23,028 bases of DNA, from positions 1-23,028 of the forward strand of contig JAAFHR010000005.1 in assembly GCA_013298455.1 (NCBI GenBank), written 5' to 3'. The notes under the pieces are model-generated. The model did not search any database and was not told the origin of the DNA. It saw only the letters and a list, made by a program, of their open reading frames with translations. Source of the stretch: Betaproteobacteria bacterium (GTDB lineage Bacteria > Pseudomonadota > Gammaproteobacteria > Burkholderiales > Casimicrobiaceae). Positions 7,171 to 14,600 of the stretch are shown in pieces. The translations under genes and the position numbers were made by a program. How positions within the stretch are numbered: the stretch's first letter is position 1; every line of letters starts with the position of its first letter.

Positions 7171-8487
7171 CTAGTTGCCTAAAACCGAAGGAAGCCAGGT
7201 TGCGATCATCGGAAACATAAACACCAGCACCAATCCAACGAATTGCAAACCGATAAAGGGCCACATCGCTGCGAATATGGTTTCCAACGAGATGTCAGGT
7301 GGAGCAACGCCCTTCAAGTAAAACGCAGCAGGCGCGAAGGGTGGCGTTAGGTAAGCAATCTGCATGCAGATATTGAATAGGATGCCAAACCAAATCGGGT
7401 CAAAGCCCAAGGCTTGAATGGTTGGTACAAAGATCGGCATCGTCAGCAACAGGATGCCGATCCAATCGATGAAGAACCCAAGAAAGATCCAGATTCCCAT
7501 CATGATGATCAAAACGACTGAGGGTGGGAACGGCATGTTTTTGAAAAGCGATTGCGCGAAATCGATGCCACCGAGCACGTTGTAGACGCCTATTAGCGCG
7601 TTGGTGCCCAGCACCAACCAAAGCACGATACCGCAGGTGCTCATCGTTTGCTTGACCGTGCCGCGGATTAACTCCCACGACAATTCGCCACGAAGCGCCA
7701 CCGCGATCAACGTGCCAGCCACTCCCATACCGGCCGCCTCGGTCACCGACGCAAGGCCCAAGTAAATTGAGCCGAGCACCGAGAACGCGACAAACAGCGG
7801 CAGCGCAACACTGCGAAGCATTTTGAGCCGCTCCGACAGCGGCATACTGAGCTCTGCTTCGTTTGGGATCGGACCCATCGCTGGGTTGAGGTAGCAGCGG
7901 ATGAGGATGTAGGCAATGTAGATGGCGGCGAGCAGCAGACCGGGCAACAATGACGCGGTGAACAAATCGCCGACCGATACACCAGCCGTTAAGCCGTAAA
8001 AGACCAAGATGATCGACGGCGGAATCATCGTACCGAGCGAACCGCCCGCGCAGATGGTGCCGATGGCGAGCTTACGGTCGTAGCCCAAGCGGAGTAGCTG
8101 CGGCAGCGCGACCAAGCCCAGCAAAACGATCTCTCCGCCAATCACGCCCACAGTGGCCGCGAGCACGACCGAGACCATCACCGTCATCGTCGCCACGCCG
8201 CCGCGCAGACGGCCAGACCATACATAAAGCGCGTTGTACAGATCTTTCGCGAGCCCCGTGCGTTCAAGCAGTGACGCCATCATGATGAAAAGCGGCACCG
8301 ATACGAGCACGTAGGAATCGAGAAAGCTGATCGTTCGGCTAGCGATCAAATTGAGGCTATCAACGCCGAATTTGCTCACGCAAATCACCACGGCAATCGC
8401 CCCGGTGGCGAAGGCAAACGGCACCCCCAAAGCGATCAGTACCACTGTGGCAACAACGATAATGATCGATAACGTTGCAATATCCAT
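7171..8487 (-). CDS. dctM: TRAP transporter large permease DctM (system A)
   Basis: The large membrane subunit of a tripartite ATP-independent periplasmic transporter, which drives uptake of organic acids with a sodium gradient. It has 438 residues, strongly hydrophobic throughout, consistent with about 12 membrane segments in the inner membrane. Signatures include the hydrophobic N terminus with GVPFAFATGA, SVPLFIMMASLLERTG and GGSLGTMIPPSIILVFYGL (IPPS near 155-158), plus LTPPFAPAAFYLKGVAPPDI near the C terminus. It follows the small permease gene by 3 bases and precedes the RidA-like gene by one. It is clearly divergent from the two other large permeases in the window (16476-17771 and 21236-22528), which resemble each other, so system A is a separate TRAP lineage. 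Confidence 0.95.
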   Translation of the reverse strand: MDIATLSIIIVVATVVLIALGVPFAFATGAIAVVICVSKFGVDSLNLIASRTISFLDSYVLVSVPLFIMMASLLERTGLAKDLYNALYVWSGRLRGGVATMTVMVSVVLAATVGVIGGEIVLLGLVALPQLLRLGYDRKLAIGTICAGGSLGTMIPPSIILVFYGLTAGVSVGDLFTASLLPGLLLAAIYIAYILIRCYLNPAMGPIPNEAELSMPLSERLKMLRSVALPLFVAFSVLGSIYLGLASVTEAAGMGVAGTLIAVALRGELSWELIRGTVKQTMSTCGIVLWLVLGTNALIGVYNVLGGIDFAQSLFKNMPFPPSVVLIIMMGIWIFLGFFIDWIGILLLTMPIFVPTIQALGFDPIWFGILFNICMQIAYLTPPFAPAAFYLKGVAPPDISLETIFAAMWPFIGLQFVGLVLVFMFPMIATWLPSVLGN

Positions 8488-8490
8488 GCG

Positions 8491-9012
8491 CTATTTTTTT
8501 TCCAAGAAGTGCGACGCTTTGCGCACGGCAAGCAGCGACAACACCGCCAGAAAAAGCAGTGTTCCTGCGGCCACGGCGGCCTTGACAATGGCGGGCATCG
8601 GCCACCCTGGTGGGCCGGGCATGGGCTCTGGAATCCAGCGCGCCGATTCAAAGCGCCATACTGAGTCGTAGGCCTGTGCAACCGTGCCGTACGCGAGCCC
8701 CAACAAATAGATGAGCCCACACAGGTAACCCAGCACTTCCGCAAACGCCTGAGCACGCGCTGGCAGCCGTTCGGTCAGTGAGCTCACCCGCATGTGCTCA
8801 TCACGCGCCATTGAATACGCGCCACCGAAGGAGAAGCAGATCGCGCACAAAGTCGTCACCGTAACGTGCACCCACGAGGTTGGCGCGCGAAACAAGTAGC
8901 GCATCGCCACCTCGTAGACCGTGATCACAAACGCAACCGCAAAAAGCCATGCGATCGTTTCACCGAAACGCTCAACTCGGCTGGGTGCAATGCTTACCGC
9001 CGGTGCGGACAT
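8491..9012 (-). CDS. dctQ: TRAP transporter small permease DctQ (system A)
   Basis: The small membrane subunit of the TRAP transporter, 173 residues, with four hydrophobic segments as usual for the DctQ family: near residues 20-40, 55-72, 90-110 and 140-160. The conserved region around DEHMRVSSLTERLPARAQ corresponds to the family's charged loop (commonly HIRV..L...L). Its ATG overlaps the TGA of the binding-protein gene (TGATG), and 3 bases separate its stop from the large permease start, so the three TRAP subunits are translationally coupled. Sequence conservation in DctQ is low, so the assignment rests on length, topology and position as well as the loop motif. Confidence 0.92.
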   Translation of the reverse strand: MSAPAVSIAPSRVERFGETIAWLFAVAFVITVYEVAMRYLFRAPTSWVHVTVTTLCAICFSFGGAYSMARDEHMRVSSLTERLPARAQAFAEVLGYLCGLIYLLGLAYGTVAQAYDSVWRFESARWIPEPMPGPPGWPMPAIVKAAVAAGTLLFLAVLSLLAVRKASHFLEKK

Positions 9013-10037
9013 CAGGCGATGCCCAGACGTTTCATGAAGGCTTGATGGGAGTCAAAAATCTTCTTTGCAATCGGATTTTTTTCGCCCAATTCGCTCTGCA
9101 CCTTTGCTGTAATCGCGCGCAGTTTGCCCACCTCGGCTTTATCCCAAGTGATCACTTGCACGCCATCGGTGGCCATTTGAGCAAGCGCTTTGTTGTCGAT
9201 GTCGCGAAGCTGCGGTTGCAAGTCGGCATTCATTTTCTTGATGCCGTTTTCAATCAGCGTCTTGACTTCGGCTGGCAGACTGTCCCACCGCTTCTTTGAA
9301 AATGAAACCTCGGTCGAGGGCATTGAATGTGACGCATTGACCGAAAACTTTGCCGCCTTGTACAGACCGATTTCTTGATTCTGGCCCGGGCTCGCCCAGT
9401 CGGTCGCATCAATCACGCCGGACTGGAGCGCGTTAAACACTTCGGAGCCTGGCAGGTTAACGACCGAAGCGCCCGTGCGGCCAATCACCTCGGCGATCAT
9501 GCCCGGGGGAACGCGAATTTTGATGCCTTTCAAGTCATCAACACCGCGAATGGCACGACGCGACGGAATGTGCTCCGAGGGCCAGAACACTTGATCGACG
9601 TAATGCAGACCGTATTTGTCGTAGAGCTCGCGAGCGAGCGCAATGCCGCCACCTTCGCGAAACCATCGGTCGCGTTGGTCAACGGTGTCGTAGGCAGCGG
9701 CGGTGTCGCCAAGCAACGTGAAGCCCGGATCGCGCGACGCGAAAAATGAAGGCGCCGAATAGTGGCCATCCAAAATGCCGTTGCTGATCGCATTGAGCGT
9801 TTCGGTAGCAGCGACTGCGCCACCGGCGGGCAGCACCGTAATCGCGACACGGCCGCTAGAGGCGGTTTTAAGGTCGTTGGCGAAGGCTTCAAACGCCTTG
9901 TGTGGCGTGGCAGAGGACGCAAGAAAACCCTGCATCCGAAGTGTGATGGGGCTTTGTGCTCGCAAGACGAACGGTGCACCGATAGTCGACACCGCCAGTG
10001 CCGAGGCACCTGCTTGCAAAAAACTACGTCGTTTCAT
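9012..10037 (-). CDS. dctP: TRAP transporter substrate-binding protein DctP, Tat-type signal (system A)
   Basis: The periplasmic receptor of TRAP system A, 341 residues. The N terminus MKRRSFLQAGASAL has a twin-arginine pattern followed by a hydrophobic stretch ending in LRAQS, so export by Tat is likely. The mature domain contains the TRAP receptor features ITLRMQGFL, LPAGGAVAATETLNAISNG, and the solute-binding arginine R175 within DLKGIKIRVPPGM, followed by GSEVFNALQSGVIDATDWASP. This subtype (TakP/FcbT-like) is associated in other organisms with 2-oxo acids and aromatic carboxylates; the ligand here is not known. A strong Shine-Dalgarno, AAGGAG at 10043-10048, sits five bases before the ATG. 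It lies 28 bp downstream of the BKACE gene. Confidence 0.95.
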   Translation of the reverse strand: MKRRSFLQAGASALAVSTIGAPFVLRAQSPITLRMQGFLASSATPHKAFEAFANDLKTASSGRVAITVLPAGGAVAATETLNAISNGILDGHYSAPSFFASRDPGFTLLGDTAAAYDTVDQRDRWFREGGGIALARELYDKYGLHYVDQVFWPSEHIPSRRAIRGVDDLKGIKIRVPPGMIAEVIGRTGASVVNLPGSEVFNALQSGVIDATDWASPGQNQEIGLYKAAKFSVNASHSMPSTEVSFSKKRWDSLPAEVKTLIENGIKKMNADLQPQLRDIDNKALAQMATDGVQVITWDKAEVGKLRAITAKVQSELGEKNPIAKKIFDSHQAFMKRLGIA

Positions 10038-10065
10038 TGTCGCTCCTTAGTTGAAAGACAAATTG

Positions 10066-10947
10066 TTAGTGAATTCCAAGAATCTGTTTCGCCTCTTGCG
10101 GCGTTGCCACCTCGCGTCCGTATTCGCGAGCGATTTGTACGACCCGCGCGATCAGCTCGGCGTTGGTAGGTTCGCCGAGTTCGTTGTAGTGGTAATCGCC
10201 GAGCCCAATCGAGATGTGCCCACCTTGCGAGATCGCCTGCGCAGCCAAGGGCAAAAGATTGCCACCGTAATTGCAGACGGTCCACTCTACGGGCACTTGC
10301 TCAGGTAGAAAATCGATCAGCGCTTGCAAACCCTTTGCTGTACCGGGGTGACCGCCGATGCAATGATTGTCAGTACAAACGAATTCGGCAAACACCGGTG
10401 CATCTAGCCAACCCATCTTAAAAAACTGCTCCATTTCGCGCATGAACGAAATGTTCCAGATTTGCAGGTAAGGCTTTAGCTTGTACTTACGGATGTGATC
10501 TGCGAAATAGTGCAGTGTGGCGGTGCTATTTTGATAAACGCGCTCTTCCTGATCGGGGACGTAGTGTCCGCGTTCATCAATCACGCTGACGTTGGTGGAG
10601 CCCATATCCATCGGCGCGATGTCGGGCGGAACGCCGTCGTCCTCTACCATGCGCCGGATGTGCGACAGCCGCTCGGCTGCTGGTGCGTTCAGCGTTACGT
10701 AGCCCAGCGTCGGATGAATCAAGATGTCAGTGGCGGCGCGGATGGCTTTGACCGTGTCGCGGTAGCTCTCGTAGGAGTGCTCCGGGGAGCCGTCAGTTTT
10801 CCGAGAATGAAAATGCACGACGCTCGCCCCTGCGCTTCGACAGGCTGCGGCGTTTTGAGCAATCTCCGACACACTCCACGGAACGTGCTTGTTTCGCGTG
10901 CGCGGTGCGTACTCGTTCACACGGGCTTCGATGATGAGCTTTTTCAA
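10066..10947 (-). CDS. BKACE / DUF849 beta-keto acid cleavage enzyme
   Basis: The family (archetype Kce, 3-keto-5-aminohexanoate cleavage enzyme) condenses a beta-keto acid with acetyl-CoA to give acetoacetate and a new acyl-CoA, using zinc. This 293-residue protein has the TIM-barrel pattern: LIIEARVNEY at the first strand, VVHFHSR with zinc histidines H45 and H47, LIHPTLGY, and EFVCTDNHCIGGHPGTAKGL. The family's third zinc ligand is a glutamate in a GLEDN-like motif; here the motif reads SIGLGDYHY, so G250 occupies that place with D251 next to it. The start is an unusual TTG at 10947, supported by AAGGAG at 10954-10959 with a 6-base spacer. It is the first gene of operon A, behind the promoter at 11004-11032. 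Substrate cannot be predicted. Confidence 0.87.
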   Translation of the reverse strand: MKKLIIEARVNEYAPRTRNKHVPWSVSEIAQNAAACRSAGASVVHFHSRKTDGSPEHSYESYRDTVKAIRAATDILIHPTLGYVTLNAPAAERLSHIRRMVEDDGVPPDIAPMDMGSTNVSVIDERGHYVPDQEERVYQNSTATLHYFADHIRKYKLKPYLQIWNISFMREMEQFFKMGWLDAPVFAEFVCTDNHCIGGHPGTAKGLQALIDFLPEQVPVEWTVCNYGGNLLPLAAQAISQGGHISIGLGDYHYNELGEPTNAELIARVVQIAREYGREVATPQEAKQILGIH

Positions 10948-10953
10948 GGGCTT

Positions 10954-10959
10954 CTCCTT
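10954..10959 (-). promoter_or_regulatory. Strong Shine-Dalgarno that fixes a TTG start
   Basis: On the minus strand the bases read AAGGAG, followed by six bases and TTG (10945-10947). There is no in-frame ATG near enough to serve, and the encoded MKKLIIEARVNEY is the expected N terminus of a DUF849 protein. The site therefore supports initiation at TTG. Confidence 0.75.
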
Positions 10960-10988
10960 CGCGAATCGATTAAATCATCGATTTATTA

Positions 10989-11002
10989 GTTCCATTTGGA
11001 AC
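10989..11002. promoter_or_regulatory. Palindromic operator candidate for the MarR-family regulator
   Basis: GTTCCA, TT, TGGAAC is a perfect 6+6 palindrome with a 2-base centre. It lies one base downstream of the -10 box of the operon A promoter and so covers the expected transcription start. MarR-family dimers typically bind palindromes of about this size, and binding here would block initiation. The regulator gene is divergently encoded next door. That this regulator binds this site is inferred. A pair of ATCGAT boxes (10965-10970 and 10977-10982), 12 bp apart, lies in the leader downstream. Confidence 0.7.
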
Positions 11003-11003
11003 C

Positions 11004-11032
11004 AGCATAAACCTCCCCCGAGGCGCTGTCAA
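11004..11032 (-). promoter_or_regulatory. Sigma70-type promoter of operon A
   Basis: Minus strand: -35 TTGACA (11027-11032, consensus), a 17-bp spacer, and -10 TATGCT (11004-11009, four of six consensus bases). The start of transcription would fall near 10997, inside the palindrome, giving a leader of about 50 nucleotides before the TTG start of the BKACE gene. The spacing is optimal and the sequence lies in the divergent intergenic region. Confidence 0.72.
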
Positions 11033-11113
11033 ATTGATCGCTCACTCGCTAGGTGTTGCGAGTGCTCGCAAAAGCTGCGATATTTGTGCGGTGAGCAAGA
11101 TCAAAAAAATCTC

Positions 11114-11578
11114 ATGAGCGTTTTGCGAGCGGTGCTGCAACGCAACAAGATCGCCTACCTTTACCGGCTGGGCTATTTGTTCAATCAGAGCATGGGGCCG
11201 GTTTACAAACAAACCGAACGCGATCTCGGTATCGCGCGGCCGCAGTTCGCCAGCCTTTTCTGCATTGCTCACTTGGGGCAATCAACGGCGAGCGACATCG
11301 TCGAGCTGACGGGCATTCCGAAAAACAGCGTCTCTCGCGCCGTGCAGCGCCTACTGGGCGACGGGCTCATCGCGAGTGTGAATGATGAGGCAGACGGACG
11401 GCGAGCGCTGCTGAGCATCACCGTATCAGGTCAAAAAATTCATGACGAGATACTCGCGCTGTTTGTGCAGCGACAGCGGCAGCTCCTTGCACCGCTGTCG
11501 ACGCCAGAGCGCAAAGAGCTAGATCGTCTGCTCAATAAACTGGCTGATCGCGACGACGGTTGGGCGCAGTCAATGTAG
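11114..11578 (+). CDS. MarR-family transcriptional regulator
   Basis: A 154-residue winged-helix regulator, likely a dimeric repressor released by a ligand. The frame is open much further upstream (from 10889), but that part overlaps the operon A promoter and start, so ATG 11114 is chosen. The N-terminal dimerisation helix contains YLYRLGYLFNQSM. The winged helix-turn-helix spans about residues 45-110: RPQFASLFCIAHLG, then TASDIVELTGIPKNSVSRAVQ as recognition region, and the wing DEADGRRALLSIT. A leucine-rich C-terminal helix completes the dimer interface. No good Shine-Dalgarno is visible, which fits low expression. It is divergent from operon A and convergent with the 5-oxoprolinase gene, and is the obvious candidate regulator of operon A. 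Confidence 0.93.
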   Translation: MSVLRAVLQRNKIAYLYRLGYLFNQSMGPVYKQTERDLGIARPQFASLFCIAHLGQSTASDIVELTGIPKNSVSRAVQRLLGDGLIASVNDEADGRRALLSITVSGQKIHDEILALFVQRQRQLLAPLSTPERKELDRLLNKLADRDDGWAQSM

Positions 11579-11582
11579 TCAA

Positions 11583-11602
11583 GGCGGCGTCGATGCGCCG
11601 CC
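11583..11602. terminator. Possible bidirectional terminator hairpin
   Basis: GGCGGCG (11583-11589) and CGCCGCC (11596-11602) form a perfect 7-bp GC-only stem with a 6-base loop. It lies in the 38-bp gap between the convergent marR-type gene and the 5-oxoprolinase gene, where a shared terminator would be expected. Neither side shows a T-tract, so the call is tentative. Confidence 0.45.
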
Positions 11603-11616
11603 CACACCGCTAGCCG

Positions 11617-14600
11617 CTACGCCGCCCCAAAACCACCGCCGCCGGGCGTTTGAATCACAAACACATCGTCTTTGTTCATCTGCACTTCGCAAATGTGGCC
11701 ATAGTCTTCACGCGAACCACCGGCTCGTTCGACCCAATTTTTGGCTGATACGCCGGGTTCTCCGCCGTCACAACCGTGCGGGCGGTTTTTGCGGTAATTG
11801 GCGAGGATTCCTGCAGTCATTGGTTCGACAAAACGAATGCGTCGATCGGCCCCGTCGCCGCCGCGCCACTTGCCACCGCCGCCCGTACCGTGATTGATGG
11901 TGTGCGAATCAACGCGCACGGGATAGCGAAATTCGAGCACCTCGGGATCGGTGAGCCGCGAATTGGTCATGTGACATTGCACGACGCTCGTGCCATCGAA
12001 GCCGTGACCCGCGCCGCTGCCACCGCTGATCGTTTCGTAGTATTGATAGACGTCGTTACCGAAGGTGAAGTTGGTCATCGTGCCGTAGGCGCCCGCGAGC
12101 ACACCGAGCGCGCCGTAGAGGCAATTGGTCGCGGCTTGCGAGACTTCGACGTTGCCTGCAACGACCGCTGCTGGGTACTTCGGCGCGAGCATCGAACCCT
12201 CGGGAATCACAATGTTGATCGGCTTCAAGCAACCCGCGTTCATCGGAATGTCGTCATCAACGAGGGTGCGGAACACATAGAGCACCACCGCGCGGCTCAC
12301 CGGTTTCGGGGCGTTGAAATTGCTCGGCCGCTGCGCCGAGGTGCCCGTGAAATCGACGGTCGCCTCACGGTTTTCGCGATCAATCGACACCTTCACATGA
12401 ATGTGCGAACCATCATCCAGATCGACGCCGAATTCCCCATCATGCAATTTGTGAATCACGCGCCGAACTGATTCTTCGGCGTTGTCTTGCACGTGTTTCA
12501 TGTAAGCCACTGTCACTTCACGACCGAAGTGCGTGACCATCTTTCGAAGCTCTTCCGCGCCCTTGTTGCAGCTCGCCACCTGGGCACGAAGATCAGCAAT
12601 GTTTTGCGTGACGTTACGCACCGGCCATTTCCCCGAGAGAAAAATCTTCGTCAATTCGTCCTCGAGGAACACGCCTTCGCGGACGAGCTCGACGTTGTCC
12701 AGCAACACGCCCTCTTCTTCAATCGACTTGGAAAACGGTGGCATTGAGCCGGGCGTGATGCCACCGATATCGGCATGGTGACCGCGCGCGGCGGTGTAGA
12801 AAAGCGGCTCGCGCTCGCCTTTCAAAAAGATGGGCATGACGACCGTCACATCGGGAATATGCGTGCCGCCGCCATACGGTGCATTCACAACAAACGCGTC
12901 GCCGGGTTTCATCGTCCCGCGCCGTGATTCGAGCACCACGCGCACGCTCTCGCCCATCGAGCCCAAGTGCACGGGCATGTGCGGCGCATTGGCGACCAAA
13001 TTCGCATCCGGATCAAAAATCGCGCACGAGAAATCGAGTCGCTCTTTGATGTTGACGCTGTAGCTCGTGTTGGCGAGCGTGACGCCCATTTGCTCGGCGA
13101 TTGCCATGAATAAATTGTTGAACACTTCGAGCATCACGGGGTCAGCGGTGGTGCCAATCGCATGCGAGCGCGACGCCGCTTTGACGCGCTCCAACACGAG
13201 ATGATTGAGCGGTGTGACGGTCGCGCGCCATTCGGGTTCGACGACCGTCGTTGCGATGGGCTCTTTGATGATGGCAGGGCCATCGATGACGTCGCCGGGC
13301 TGCAGCGCTTCGCGGTAGTAGATGTTGGCTTTGCAGGCACCATCTGCGAAGAACGCGTCCGCAGCCGCGTTGGCCATGAGTGTTTTCGTACGTGCAGAAA
13401 CGGGCTTAGCGATCTCTTTTGATGACTGCGTAACGCCAATCGCTTCGGATGAAATGGCTTCAACAACGAGCGCACGGTTGGGCATCAGAAATCCGTAGCG
13501 CTGACGGTAGGTCTGCTCAAAGGCTGCGACGAGCAATTGGCTCCCTTCTCCCGCGGGCGGGAGAAGGGTTGGGGATGAGGGTGTCGTCGAGTCAGAGCCC
13601 GCATTCAACGGAGCTCCTACGCCGACATCACCCTCACCCCGACGCTCTCCCGCCTGCGGAAGAGGGAGTTCAATCGTGGTGTCGGTGCCGTCGTATTTAA
13701 GCGCAACTGTATTCACTACACGAATCTGCGCGTCCTTCACGCCCTGCGCCAACACATCAGCTTTAGCCGCAGCACCGAGCTCTGCAAACTGCGGCTGTAG
13801 ATCAACGAGCAATTGATCGCTGAGCCGTTTCTCAACCGCCGCCTGCTTCATGGTCCGCACATCGGCCAGCCCCATGCCGTACGCTGAAAGCACGCCCGCA
13901 AACGGATGAATGTAGACGCGCTTCATGCCCAGCGAATCCGCGACCATGCAGGCATGCTGACCGCCCGCGCCGCCGAAGCAGGTGAGCGTGTATTCGGTCA
14001 CGTCGTAGCCGCGCTGCACTGAAATGTGTTTGATTGCATTGGCCATGTTTTCCACGGCGATGCGCAGAAATCCTGATGCGATTTCAAACGACGTTTTGCG
14101 AACACCCGTTGCTTTTTCGACCTCGATTTCGAGCGCGGCGAACTTGGTTTTCACGGCATCAACATCGAGCGTTTGGTCGCCGTTCATGCCGAAAATCGCG
14201 GGAAACAATTCGGGACGCAGCTTGCCGACCATCACGTTGCAATCGGTCACGGTGAGCGGCCCGCCGCGACGATACGCTGCAGGCCCTGGGTTCGCACCCG
14301 CGCTCTCGGGCCCCACGCGAAACTTGGATCCATCAAACGTGCAAATCGAGCCGCCGCCCGCAGCCACGGTGTGAATTTGCATGATCGGCGCACGCAAACG
14401 AACGCCCGCAACTTCCGTCACAAAGGCGCGCTCGTATTCACCGGCGAAGTGCGCCACATCCGTCGACGTGCCGCCCATATCGAAGCCGATCATCTTGTTG
14501 AAGCCCGCAAGTTGCGTGACGGCCGCAGCACCGACGATGCCGCCCGCTGGGCCCGAGAGAATCGCGTCTTTACCTTGGAACTTGTGCGCGTCTGTGAGTC

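Noticed and set aside
10889..11113. N-terminal extension of the MarR-family gene
   Set aside because: The extension overlaps the BKACE gene start, its promoter and the palindrome, and adds no recognisable sequence; MarR homology starts just after ATG 11114.
13541..13668. CRISPR array or transposon end in the inverted repeat region
   Set aside because: There are only two units, in inverted rather than direct orientation, with no regular spacers and no transposase gene; a REP-type doublet explains it better.
13449..13700. Plus-strand open frame across the repeat in the 5-oxoprolinase gene
   Set aside because: It is an overlap product of the GC-rich repeat and the opposite-strand gene, with no family resemblance or ribosome binding site.
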